Source: a virus. From it: DNA of 36,020 bases. Numbering within the stretch: the first letter of the stretch is position 1; each line of letters begins with the position of its first letter. The stretch is taken from IMG/VR virus record IMGVR_UViG_3300042344_000244, positions 1 through 36,020 of that record, one strand, 5' to 3'. Both the position numbers and the translations under genes were made by a program. The notes beneath the pieces are model-generated. The model was not told the DNA's origin. It ran no database searches and worked only from the letters and a program-made list of their open reading frames with translations. Positions 1-6,845 of the stretch are shown one piece after another.

Positions 1-87
1 CCGCAGCGACGATCCTTGAACACTTCGGAGGCAGCACATGGGCCAAGCCAGACTCCAAGCGGCACGCCGAAGCCGCCAAGGTGCTGG
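1..87. repeat. Terminal direct repeat, left copy (assembly overlap)
   Basis: These 87 bases are identical to the last 87 bases of the window. They lie inside a gene whose start codon is just upstream of the right-hand copy, so they are one locus seen twice. This is the usual sign of a circular or circularly permuted genome assembled into a linear contig. Confidence 0.95.
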
Positions 88-440
88 ACGAGTTCAGCCA
101 CGAGGACATCGTGCAGGCGTGCAAGACCATGCGCCTGACCCTCTCGCGCTCCAGCGTCAAGCCGGAGGAACTGGCCGGGGAGATCCGGCGCAACACCAAG
201 CGTGCAAAGGTTCACTCACAGGCGTGGAAGGACGGCATCAACCCGGACGAGATAGAACGCGAGCGCAAGCAGGCACGCAACGCCGTACTCCTCGCTCCGC
301 GCGAAGTCATCGCAGCAGCGGTCGCACGATGCCGGAAGGTAGGTGCGCTCGACGGCACGCCGCTGTCGCCCAAAGTCGAGGAGTGGAGCGCGTACACCGT
401 CGGCATGGTCTATGCCGCGATTGAGGACGCACACGGATGA
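1..440 (+). CDS. Hypothetical protein, gene interrupted by the window ends
   Basis: This is the 3' part of a 150-residue gene whose ATG is at 35921, in the right-hand end of the window. Joining the ends gives an uninterrupted frame beginning MRTETAATILEHF. The protein is charged, mostly helical in look and without a motif I recognise. Its ATG overlaps the stop of the upstream DUF1376-type replication gene (ATGA), and its own stop overlaps the ATG of the HTH gene at 437. The place after a replication initiator is often held by a helicase loader or other replication partner, but no ATPase motif is visible here, so no function is claimed. Confidence 0.8.
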   Translation, partial: AATILEHFGGSTWAKPDSKRHAEAAKVLDEFSHEDIVQACKTMRLTLSRSSVKPEELAGEIRRNTKRAKVHSQAWKDGINPDEIERERKQARNAVLLAPREVIAAAVARCRKVGALDGTPLSPKVEEWSAYTVGMVYAAIEDAHG

Positions 441-736
441 GAAACGCATGGCGACAAGCACCCGTTACCATGAGTCGCAAGGCTCCAAGCGAAACCGTAG
501 GCCTCGCCAAAACAGTTCAAAAACTGTTCAGTCAGGCCGCATATCAGGATGCCGCACTACGCCACACCGGGCCGCGTGCGATTGAGCAGGCCAAGCGTGG
601 CCGGAGCCTGCGAGAACTATCTAGATCAACTGGGTTGAGTCCAGCGTATCTCTCGCTGGTCGCCCGTGGAGAACAGCGAATCAGCCTCGCCGCTCTTCAA
701 CTCCTACTGGCTGAATGCGAAGGAATCGAAGCATGA
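437..736 (+). CDS. XRE/Cro-type helix-turn-helix protein
   Basis: A 99-residue protein whose C-terminal half (about residues 48-95) reads as a Cro/C1-type HTH: a helix with RSLRELSRSTGLS, a turn, then AYLSLVARGEQRISLAALQLL, the usual pattern of helices 2 to 4. It is probably a small DNA-binding regulator. The ATG at 437 overlaps the previous stop (ATGA) and has GAGGA about ten bases upstream. A second in-frame ATG at 470 has no clear ribosome site. It is the only XRE-like protein I see in the genome. The inverted repeats in the divergent region near 31.9 kb are possible targets, but nothing links them directly. The N-terminal 45 residues are unassigned. Confidence 0.75.
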   Translation: MRNAWRQAPVTMSRKAPSETVGLAKTVQKLFSQAAYQDAALRHTGPRAIEQAKRGRSLRELSRSTGLSPAYLSLVARGEQRISLAALQLLLAECEGIEA

Positions 737-981
737 CCGAAGAAATCGAAATCACTAAAGCCGGAGTCGGAGAGTCTGATGGATGCTGGATCTGGCACGG
801 CAATGCGTTGCATCAGATTCAGATTCAAGATGGTTCACATGGTGAAATCCACTCGCTGCGTCTGACATGTCACAAGGGCGATTGGAGTCTGATTCCAGAA
901 ACTACGCGCGACCCGGTTTTGTGGAACACTCTTGCCTCAAAGGTTGCCAACAAACTCAATGCATGTCAGGTAGTGGCATGA
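733..981 (+). CDS. Hypothetical small protein
   Basis: 82 residues from the ATG at 733, which overlaps the preceding stop (ATGA) and is preceded by AAGGA; a further in-frame ATG at 715 lies inside the upstream gene and is less likely. The protein has a central stretch rich in Trp, His and Gln (DGCWIWHGNALHQIQIQ) followed by a short hydrophilic tail. I do not recognise a family. Its stop overlaps the next ATG at 978, so it is one link in a chain of coupled small genes between the replication initiator and RusA. Confidence 0.65.
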   Translation: MTEEIEITKAGVGESDGCWIWHGNALHQIQIQDGSHGEIHSLRLTCHKGDWSLIPETTRDPVLWNTLASKVANKLNACQVVA

Positions 982-1304
982 CCGACTCCGATCACATCAT
1001 GCAACTTCGACAGCAGGTGGCGAATCTGCATGAATTGCTAGTCAAGGCCCAAGCCGAGCGCGACCAAGCAAAGTTAAAGGTAGAGCGGATCATGGAGGGG
1101 CTGGAGGGCACTTGCATGACCTGCGAGCCTGTCGGGGTTCGCAATCAGCAGATGGAACAGCACATCAAGACTCTGCAAGCCGAGCGCGACGAGGCGAGGC
1201 GGGAAGTCTGCAAGTGCAACTCCACTTCATACCCCCATGACATGAAGGAATCCCATGAAATTGCAGAGTCCCGTGGCTGGTGCTGTTTCAAGGAGAAGCC
1301 ATGA
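978..1304 (+). CDS. Hypothetical coiled-coil protein with cysteines
   Basis: 108 residues starting at the ATGA overlap at 978. Residues about 8-37 and 56-72 form charged heptad-like stretches, including two similar segments (KAQAERDQAK and LQAERDEARRE), so at least one coiled coil is likely. Between and after them lie CMTC and, near the C-terminus, C-x-C and C-C pairs, which might bind a metal or might simply be surface cysteines. Small coiled-coil genes like this are common fillers in phage early regions. No function can be assigned. Confidence 0.65.
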   Translation: MTDSDHIMQLRQQVANLHELLVKAQAERDQAKLKVERIMEGLEGTCMTCEPVGVRNQQMEQHIKTLQAERDEARREVCKCNSTSYPHDMKESHEIAESRGWCCFKEKP

Positions 1305-1543
1305 AGCATCCAAGCGAACTGGCCGAGCGTTTGCTAGAGCATTGGCGTAGCACAGGCATGACCCTGTGCGTCGAGGCCGCAGCCCAGATCGAAGCGCAGC
1401 GCGAACGCATCGCGCAACTAGACGATGAAGCCTTGCGCGTGGCTCGCAGGAACTCGCTGCTCGTCATCGAATGCGATGACCTCAAGGCACGGTGCAACCG
1501 ACTCACGCACCAGTTGCAGGAACTTGAAGCGAGGGAGCAATGA
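1301..1543 (+). CDS. Hypothetical coiled-coil protein
   Basis: 80 residues from the ATG at 1301, with AGGAGA eight bases upstream and an ATGA overlap with the upstream gene. Residues 28-80 are almost entirely helical and charged, ending QLQELEAREQ, which suggests a coiled coil. It resembles its upstream neighbour in style (repeated AER/QRER-like segments) and may be a diverged partner. The stop overlaps the start of the next gene at 1540. I cannot name a family. Confidence 0.65.
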   Translation: MKHPSELAERLLEHWRSTGMTLCVEAAAQIEAQRERIAQLDDEALRVARRNSLLVIECDDLKARCNRLTHQLQELEAREQ

Positions 1544-2091
1544 GCAGGCCAGCCAGAAACGAGGACAAGCAAGCGTGGTGCGACGAATATGGCCCCAAGA
1601 CCGAACGGAAGTTCTGCGACTGGGCAACGCAAGTCTTGGGTGTTGATGTCATGCCGAACCCGGCCAAAGATCAAGACCCGTACACATTCGACTTGCTCTA
1701 TGACGGCAAGCCAGCAGACCTCAAGACCGTCCGTACGCCATTCTTCATGGCCGAGCATCTGTACGGCATCGACCCGCAGTTCGCCGTGACTTTCAATCAC
1801 AAGGACGGACAGCGTTACAGGGAACACTATCCCAGTATCCGCATCGTGTTCGATGTGAAGTTCGATGGCGGCACTCTGGCATCTAGCGCGATGCCTGAAC
1901 CCGTACATGTACAGTCGATGCACCTCGTTGCCATCGGAACGCTAGATGAGGTAAGCAGAGCCATCACAGATAGCGGATTCCATCGGCACGACTACCAAGC
2001 CCGAGTCAATGACACCGAGGGGAACGCCAAAGCATCTTGGCTTCTTGATGTTCGGAAGTTGACCGTGCTGCATCATGTTGATCCTCGTTAG
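1540..2091 (+). CDS. Possible PD-(D/E)XK-type nuclease
   Basis: 183 residues. After an N-terminal helix with E22, the segment F50-D51-L-L-Y-D-G-K-P-A-D60-L-K62 has the spacing of a PD-(D/E)XK active site: an acidic residue at the end of one strand, a beta turn, then D-x-K on the next. This is the core of many phage resolvases, recombination nucleases and restriction-like enzymes. The rest (a beta-rich region with FFMAEHLYGIDPQFAVTF) would fit the remainder of such a fold. RusA lies nearby, so this need not be a resolvase. The fold call rests only on this motif. It starts with an ATGA overlap and is followed by a gap of about 48 bases, so a coupled gene block ends here. Confidence 0.5.
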   Translation: MSRPARNEDKQAWCDEYGPKTERKFCDWATQVLGVDVMPNPAKDQDPYTFDLLYDGKPADLKTVRTPFFMAEHLYGIDPQFAVTFNHKDGQRYREHYPSIRIVFDVKFDGGTLASSAMPEPVHVQSMHLVAIGTLDEVSRAITDSGFHRHDYQARVNDTEGNAKASWLLDVRKLTVLHHVDPR

Positions 2092-2139
2092 AATGACCAT
2101 TGCAAGCCCTTGGAAATAAGGGGTAGGGGTAAAACTGCC

Positions 2140-2382
2140 ATGACCTTGCCACGCGAACGATTCCGAGCCATCTCAAAGACGCGCTACCTGCTGGGAGCGT
2201 TGTGCGATGCCAAGCGAACGCCGGGAATACCGAAGCCGATCAGGGACGAGGCAGCAGCGTGCCTTCGGCACTATCCCAGCCCGATGGACATGGACGAGGC
2301 CATCAGCGGGCTGCGACTGGCTGCACAGGTCTTCGCAGCAGTTGAACCGATCCCACGCAGGAAGCGGCGACCACCGGAGTAG
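2140..2382 (+). CDS. BPSL0761-like small phage protein
   Basis: 80 residues from the ATG at 2140, preceded by a G-rich stretch; an in-frame TTG at 2110 is a weaker alternative. The sequence MTLPRERFRAI, then a helix, then LRHYPSPMDMDEA, resembles a family of small phage and prophage proteins I know as BPSL0761-like, which share an M-T-x-P-x-E-R-x-R-A start and a central RHYPS motif. Their function is unknown to me. The C-terminus is basic and proline-rich (EPIPRRKRRPPE). It stands just upstream of RusA, a common neighbourhood for this family. Confidence 0.65.
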   Translation: MTLPRERFRAISKTRYLLGALCDAKRTPGIPKPIRDEAAACLRHYPSPMDMDEAISGLRLAAQVFAAVEPIPRRKRRPPE

Positions 2383-2415
2383 GATTCCCAGCGCAGGACG
2401 CGCCGGAAGCCAAGG

Positions 2416-2841
2416 ATGGCTCTTCCCCTTCCATCTCGCGACTCGGCGTGGCACGCTACGCGCATGCCCGAGAGCCTTACCGTCACGGTTGGCATCCCAC
2501 CTCGGGTGTTGAGTCCGAACGCGCGTTGCCATTGGGCGGTCAAGGCCAAGGCCGTCAAGCGTGCGCGTGTCGAGGCGTGGGCGCAGGCGCAGATCGCCAT
2601 GCACGAAACGAACTGCAAGGGAGCGTGGAAGGCCGCGTCATGCGTCGTGCATTGGTACGCACGCGACTCGCGCAGGCGCGACCGGGACAACTGCCTGTCG
2701 AGCCTGAAGGCCACCTTTGACGGGCTGACGGACTCCGGGCTGCTAGTCGATGACAGCGGCATCACGCACCTGCCGCTGGTGCTGGCGGTCGATCCCAAGA
2801 ACCCGCGCGTGGAACTTCATCTCACACAGGAGGCCGCGTGA
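2416..2841 (+). CDS. rusA: RusA-like Holliday junction resolvase
   Basis: RusA resolvases are small dimeric, metal-dependent endonucleases that cut four-way DNA junctions during phage recombination and before packaging. The diagnostic segment is at about residues 86-113: RRRDRDNCLSSLKATFDGL with D89-x-D91-N92, K98, D102, then a D112-D113 pair, matching the acidic cluster of the family. An N-terminal beta strand (LTVTVGIPPRVLSPNARCHW) also fits. Length is 141 residues from the ATG at 2416, or 125 from the ATG at 2464, which is closer to the usual family size. GGAAG lies upstream of 2416, and no ribosome site is seen before 2464, so I keep 2416. Its stop overlaps the next start (GTGA). Confidence 0.87.
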   Translation: MALPLPSRDSAWHATRMPESLTVTVGIPPRVLSPNARCHWAVKAKAVKRARVEAWAQAQIAMHETNCKGAWKAASCVVHWYARDSRRRDRDNCLSSLKATFDGLTDSGLLVDDSGITHLPLVLAVDPKNPRVELHLTQEAA

Positions 2842-3821
2842 AGCGCAAGCCCAAGCCCAAGCCGTCGAAGAACGGCGAGATCGTGGTTCCCGGCATCAAG
2901 CGGTTCCCAGACCGCAAACGCGGCTGGAGCATCGAACACCACGGAAGCAACATCCATGTGGTCAAGGTGAAGCGTCCCACGATGGGAAACTTTGAGCAAT
3001 GGTGTCTCCTGCTCGCTGACAACCATGTTGACAGCAAGGGCGCGAACAACGAGATGACCACGCGCCTGCTAGCGCAGGCTGTCGAGCGTGATGCCGTGGT
3101 GCTTTGCATCGGCGACAGCCTCGACTTGATGCAAGGCGTAGGCGACAAGCGCGGCAGCAAGTCGGCCTTGCGTAGCACGCTGCTCTCGGACAATTACTTC
3201 GACCGGGTGATAGATCAGGCCGCTGACCTGTTCGCACCGTACGCATCGCACATCGGGATGTTGGCCCAAGGAAATCACGAGAGCGCATGGCTCCGACACC
3301 GCGAAAGCGACCCCACCGCGCATCTCGTCCGGGCCATCAAGGATCGCGCACACTCGCCAGTCGGCACGGGCGGATACGGCGGCTGGGTGAAGTGGCAGTT
3401 TGAGTTGGGCGGATGCAATTTGACCTACACCCAGCGATACCACCACGGCGGCGGCGGCGGCGCGATGATGTCATTCGGCGTGCTGGATGTTCGCCGTATG
3501 TACTCAATGATTGAGGGCGCAGACAGCATCGTGACGAGCCATCTTCACACCAGCAATGTGGTCGGCATTGCACGCGAGTTCCTGTCCACGCAGAACGGGG
3601 TCTACAAAATCGAGAAGAAGTACTGCGACTTCATCCGGGTGGGTACGACCAAGGACGGCTGGAAGGACGGTAGCCACGGCTGGGAGGTAGAGAAAAACTT
3701 TGGCCCTTCGCCGCTTCGCCAGAAGTGGGTAAGGATTTACTTGCAATGGGATGCCGCTGAAACAAACGCTGGTCGGCGCGGCGTGCCTCGCATAGCGTGG
3801 GATGTTCACGATGCACAATGA
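2838..3821 (+). CDS. Calcineurin-like metallophosphoesterase
   Basis: 327 residues starting with GTG at 2838, preceded by AGGAGG and overlapping the rusA stop. The metal-binding blocks of the calcineurin-like superfamily appear in order: D61-N-H63 (LLLADNHVDS), G92-D93-S-L-D96, G145-N146-H147-E148, H202-H203, and H235-L-H237 (SHLHTS). These ligate two metal ions for phosphodiester or phosphomonoester hydrolysis. Phage members are found among replication and recombination genes and may act on nucleotides or nucleic acid; the substrate cannot be read here. The basic, proline-rich N-terminus (KRKPKPKPSK) precedes the catalytic fold and might contact nucleic acid. A glycine run (residues 204-208) follows the HH motif. 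Confidence 0.85.
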   Translation: MKRKPKPKPSKNGEIVVPGIKRFPDRKRGWSIEHHGSNIHVVKVKRPTMGNFEQWCLLLADNHVDSKGANNEMTTRLLAQAVERDAVVLCIGDSLDLMQGVGDKRGSKSALRSTLLSDNYFDRVIDQAADLFAPYASHIGMLAQGNHESAWLRHRESDPTAHLVRAIKDRAHSPVGTGGYGGWVKWQFELGGCNLTYTQRYHHGGGGGAMMSFGVLDVRRMYSMIEGADSIVTSHLHTSNVVGIAREFLSTQNGVYKIEKKYCDFIRVGTTKDGWKDGSHGWEVEKNFGPSPLRQKWVRIYLQWDAAETNAGRRGVPRIAWDVHDAQ

Positions 3822-4113
3822 GGCGCGGCTGAAAATCAACGGGCGCAACTGGCGCGTGCGACTGGTCAAGGCCAGCGAACTGCCACGCGACCGCTTCGGA
3901 GACTGCGACCATCCGCCCGGGCCGCATCCCACCATCCGCGTGCGCCGCGACCTGCCGCAGCAGCGTTTGGCCGAAATCGTCTGCCACGAAATCCTGCATG
4001 CTGCGCTACCTTCGCTTTCCGAGGAGGCCACAACCGACGCGGCAGCCGTCCTCGGTCGTGCGCTTTTCTCTTTAGGCTGGCGCAGGAAGCCGCTACCATC
4101 CCAAAAGCCATGA
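3802..4113 (+). CDS. Small HExxH metallopeptidase-like protein
   Basis: 103 residues with H62-E63-I-L-H66 in the helix LAEIVCHEILHAALPSL, followed by acidic residues in SEEATTDAA that could supply a third ligand. This is the minimal zinc-peptidase signature. Upstream is a short beta-rich part (RLKINGRNWRVRL and HPTIRVRRDL). Compact proteins of this kind, ending in a helix such as AAVLGRALFSLGW, occur in many phages with no established role. It could be a peptidase of ImmA/IrrE or SprT type, or part of lysis, as no ordinary endolysin is visible. Starts at 3802 and 3811 are both in frame. The gene overlaps its upstream neighbour by 20 bases and its stop overlaps the next ATG. Confidence 0.65.
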   Translation: MFTMHNEARLKINGRNWRVRLVKASELPRDRFGDCDHPPGPHPTIRVRRDLPQQRLAEIVCHEILHAALPSLSEEATTDAAAVLGRALFSLGWRRKPLPSQKP

Positions 4114-4394
4114 GCGAGCAGACCGAAGTGAAGATCGGCAAGCAGGTGAGCCTCCAGACCTTGATGCAGGGCGTGCAGACCGTTGTGCTGCTCGGCAGCA
4201 TCGCTGGCGCGTTCTTGATGGTCGGTCGCCGGGATGCGGCCATCGACAATCAGGCCGAACGCATGAAGGAACTCGCAGCCATCACCGCAGACCTCGCTCG
4301 CACCGTATCGACCTTATCCGCCACCGACCGCGAGTACGCGGCCCGCATCGACAGCATCCAGTCCCGCATCGACCGACTCGAAAGGAAGCCGTAA
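4110..4394 (+). CDS. Single-pass membrane protein with coiled coil
   Basis: 94 residues: a short polar N-terminus, one membrane segment at about residues 22-39 (VQTVVLLGSIAGAFLMVG), then a charged helix to the C-terminus with heptad repeats (IDSIQSRIDRLERK). This plan, a membrane anchor followed by a long periplasmic or cytoplasmic coiled coil, is shared by inner-membrane spanins and by many small phage holin-like proteins. It is separated from the other lysis-type genes (6333-6836) by two virion-type genes. ATGA overlap with the HExxH gene upstream and TAATG with the gene downstream. Confidence 0.6.
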   Translation: MSEQTEVKIGKQVSLQTLMQGVQTVVLLGSIAGAFLMVGRRDAAIDNQAERMKELAAITADLARTVSTLSATDREYAARIDSIQSRIDRLERKP

Positions 4395-4936
4395 TGGCAA
4401 ACGCAATCATCTCGACCGCACAGCCCCAGTTCAGAACTACGGGCCTCATCACTCTGACCTCCGCGCAGGCTTACGATGCCGCTAGCCCCACGGCGACCAA
4501 GCCCAGCACCACAAGCCAGTCCGCGCTGCTTTACGATGTCGGAACGAACTACCCAAGCCTGCTGCGCTTGACCCCAATCGCAAGCAACAACAACTTCACC
4601 TCGGTTGGCATGCGCGTCGTCGGTTGGAACTCGTACCTCCAAGCGGCTGGAACAAAGGTTTATATTCCCACCGTGCTTGCGGATGTGACGCTCGGCTACA
4701 CCAGCGGCACGGTTGCTAGCCTGTCCATCGACAGCGTGACCACCTACTTCTTCAGCAGCGCGACCATCGGCGCAGGCGTTCCGACCGTGAACGCCTACAG
4801 CCCTGCGACCGCTGCCACGACCAATGTGCAGCCCGCTAGCGTCATCGTGGATGCCGTCGGCTCGCAGTTGATCACCCTCCAGTTCAAGGCCACGGGAACC
4901 ACGCCCAAGTTGGGCGCATTTTGGGCGACGATCTAA
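4394..4936 (+). CDS. Hypothetical beta-rich virion-type protein
   Basis: 180 residues, low in charge and rich in Thr, Ser, Ala and Val, with alternating hydrophobic strands (VYIPTVLADVTLGYTSGTVASLSI is split across two strands). This composition is typical of phage structural or adhesin subunits and not of enzymes. No domain is recognised. It starts in a TAATG overlap at 4394 and its stop overlaps the start of the SGNH-like protein at 4936, so the two are probably made together and may interact, for example as fibre and fibre tip. Confidence 0.55.
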   Translation: MANAIISTAQPQFRTTGLITLTSAQAYDAASPTATKPSTTSQSALLYDVGTNYPSLLRLTPIASNNNFTSVGMRVVGWNSYLQAAGTKVYIPTVLADVTLGYTSGTVASLSIDSVTTYFFSSATIGAGVPTVNAYSPATAATTNVQPASVIVDAVGSQLITLQFKATGTTPKLGAFWATI

Positions 4937-6282
4937 TGCGACCACGACCATTGCGACGGCTGAACGATCAGGTGTTGCCCCCGGCAGCAGGGGTGTATGG
5001 ATCTTCACAAGTCAAAACAATGCTTCAAGATGTCGTGCAGCGCAGAGATTCTGTAGACATCTTGATTGCGGGAGACAGCAACACGAACTACGGCGGATGG
5101 GGATGGGTTGACGGAATAAATTGGGCACTACAAACAAACACGACTGCCGTGGAATACGGAACTCCAATCGTCCCAGTTATTTCGTGGGACAATGCTGTGT
5201 ACTACGGCGTGTATCTTGCAGAAGGCGTATACAGCAAAATCAACGCTTCTGGAACGGTAGTCAATGCAACCGGGACTCCAGCACTTGGTAACACGCTCGT
5301 TAGTGGCAAGACTTCTGGCCCATCCGATTTGACGAATGCAATGACGCGAGGCTCTGGATCATTGCAACCGAATACTTCTCCGTTTGACTACGGATGGTGG
5401 GCGGGAACGAGCGATTGGAGCGACACGATTGGTGGCATGTTTCTTTATGACGGTAGCAATCGTTTGCCTTGGATTGGAAGTGCAATCCAGTATCGCGTAG
5501 TTCATGGTCTAGGGCCGAGCATGGGAACGCTCCGCTTGTCTGGAAGGTTGGATGTTGCTCCTTTTACTGCGCTTGGAACGCAATCAGTTTCATGCGCGCA
5601 AGCGTCATATGCTTGGACGACATCAACTCTGTCAGTTTCGGCGGACTCAAGCAGAACTGGCGGACAATACAGTTTCTTGTATGCCAGCAACAACATCTCT
5701 ACTTCTCGTTTGACTGGCCCAATGGCGTTGGCATTGCAATCACTTTCTCGCATCAACACGAAGGGATACGCAGTCACATCAATATCGCATCATGGTGGTG
5801 CAACGATGGATACCGTTGCAAGCAACGCTTCATCGGGAAACACGGTGATTCGACAGTACTTGCGCGAGGCGCGGCTGCGCCAGATTTCATGCGGCGGAAG
5901 TGGACGAGTAATTGTGGCGATTCAGGGTGGAATCAACGCAGGCACAAATTCTTGGGCAACAAGCGCAAGCAGTTTTTTCAGCACTTGCACAACTGAATGG
6001 GCAACGCTTGGATATCCAACTAGCGATCTTGCATGTCTAGGATGGGTAAGCCATCAAACCGCTAGCACCGATACGCTCACTACAGAAAGAGCATCATCAA
6101 TCACGCTTGGAAACTCTGGCTCTTGCACCATCTTGGATACCACCGCGTTTGTAACCTATAACGACATCAACACGGGTGGCGGGTCAGGAACGACTTGGTA
6201 TGACAGCGGTGGAAACAGTCACTTGACTGCACTTGGATATCAAGCGATTGCCTCCCGTATGATTTCTGCCCTGTTGTCTTGA
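4936..6282 (+). CDS. SGNH-hydrolase-like protein, possible adhesin or depolymerase
   Basis: 448 residues from the ATG at 4936 (TAATG overlap). Near the N-terminus, VDILIAGDSNTNYGGWGWVD has the block I motif of SGNH/GDSL hydrolases (G-D-S-N at about 46-49, nucleophile S48). Near the C-terminus, D423 and H429 in YDSGGNSHLTALGYQAI fit the last block, where the catalytic Asp and His normally lie, although the spacing is wider than the usual DxxH. Such enzymes remove acyl groups from polysaccharides and appear in phage tail fibres. The middle is Ser/Thr/Gly-rich and beta-like. The gene looks more AT-rich than its neighbours, with many AAT, CAA and TTG codons, which suggests acquisition. It lies upstream of the lysis cassette and far from the tail module. 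Confidence 0.65.
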   Translation: MRPRPLRRLNDQVLPPAAGVYGSSQVKTMLQDVVQRRDSVDILIAGDSNTNYGGWGWVDGINWALQTNTTAVEYGTPIVPVISWDNAVYYGVYLAEGVYSKINASGTVVNATGTPALGNTLVSGKTSGPSDLTNAMTRGSGSLQPNTSPFDYGWWAGTSDWSDTIGGMFLYDGSNRLPWIGSAIQYRVVHGLGPSMGTLRLSGRLDVAPFTALGTQSVSCAQASYAWTTSTLSVSADSSRTGGQYSFLYASNNISTSRLTGPMALALQSLSRINTKGYAVTSISHHGGATMDTVASNASSGNTVIRQYLREARLRQISCGGSGRVIVAIQGGINAGTNSWATSASSFFSTCTTEWATLGYPTSDLACLGWVSHQTASTDTLTTERASSITLGNSGSCTILDTTAFVTYNDINTGGGSGTTWYDSGGNSHLTALGYQAIASRMISALLS

Positions 6283-6332
6283 TTTCTCATCATCTACTCT
6301 CTTGCGGGTTTGGGCCTAACGAAAGGAACCAC

Positions 6333-6515
6333 ATGAAGAACAACTGGAAGACCACTTCGGCAGGCATCGCGGCAATCCTCGTCGCCGTCGGCGCAGCCCT
6401 GAAGGCTCTGACCGACAATGACCCGGCGACCGTGCCGGACATCGGCGCGTGCATCGCGGCCATCATGGCTGGCGTGGGCCTGATTCTCGCCAAGGACGCT
6501 GCGAAGGCCGACTGA
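6333..6515 (+). CDS. Holin-like two-segment membrane protein
   Basis: 60 residues from the ATG at 6333, preceded by GAAAGGAA. Two hydrophobic segments (about residues 8-24, TSAGIAAILVAVGAALK, and 34-52, PDIGACIAAIMAGVGLILA) are joined by a short acidic loop and end with a charged tail (KDAAKAD). Size and plan match small phage holins, which form the lesions that release endolysin or trigger lysis. It is the first gene of a compact three-gene cluster ending in a lipoprotein, supporting a lysis role. Its stop overlaps the next start (TGATG). Confidence 0.65.
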   Translation: MKNNWKTTSAGIAAILVAVGAALKALTDNDPATVPDIGACIAAIMAGVGLILAKDAAKAD

Positions 6516-6685
6516 TGGCGTGGCTGTCCGCATTGATCGCGGCCATCGTGGCCGAGGTGCTAGGCCGCTTCGGCGGCAAGATCGGCAAGACGGAGGCAAC
6601 TGATGCGAAGGCTGACAAGGCTCTACTGTCTCGCGCTGGCGAGCGCGTGCGCGACTGGATGCGCTCGTGTCACATTGGTAAGTGA
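6515..6685 (+). CDS. Small membrane-anchored protein, possible inner spanin
   Basis: 56 residues: a hydrophobic N-terminal segment (AWLSALIAAIVAEVLGRF) followed by a charged helix. The downstream lipoprotein gene begins inside it in another frame, with 83 bases shared, an arrangement like the Rz/Rz1 pair of lambda. It is short for an inner spanin, so it may instead be an accessory membrane protein or a second holin-type factor. The function is inferred only from topology and position. Confidence 0.5.
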   Translation: MAWLSALIAAIVAEVLGRFGGKIGKTEATDAKADKALLSRAGERVRDWMRSCHIGK

Positions 6686-6836
6686 AGGCAGCCCGGTTCG
6701 CATCGGCCCGGAGTGTCGAGTGCGTGTGTACACCCTCACTAGTGACGGGTGGGAACTGTCACCCAACGCGGTGACGATCCCCGAGGGCTGGTACTGCGTC
6801 CCGCCTTCGTTCGTGGAGAAGGACGAGCCGCGCTAG
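6603..6836 (+). CDS. Small lipoprotein, possible outer spanin
   Basis: 77 residues. The N-terminus MRRLTRLYCLALASACATGC is a short signal peptide with lipobox-like cysteines at 16 (ASAC) and 20 (ATGC). The mature part is small and beta-like, with GSPVRIGPECRVRVYTL and IPEGWYCVPP. I recall similar lipoproteins with a PEGWxxVPP ending near lysis genes of other phages. A lipoprotein overlapping a small membrane-protein gene suggests an outer-membrane spanin subunit, which would complete a Gram-negative lysis cassette. The mature domain lacks the proline-rich look of Rz1, so the role remains a guess. Confidence 0.55.
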   Translation: MRRLTRLYCLALASACATGCARVTLVSEGSPVRIGPECRVRVYTLTSDGWELSPNAVTIPEGWYCVPPSFVEKDEPR

Positions 6837-6845
6837 ACTCGCAGC

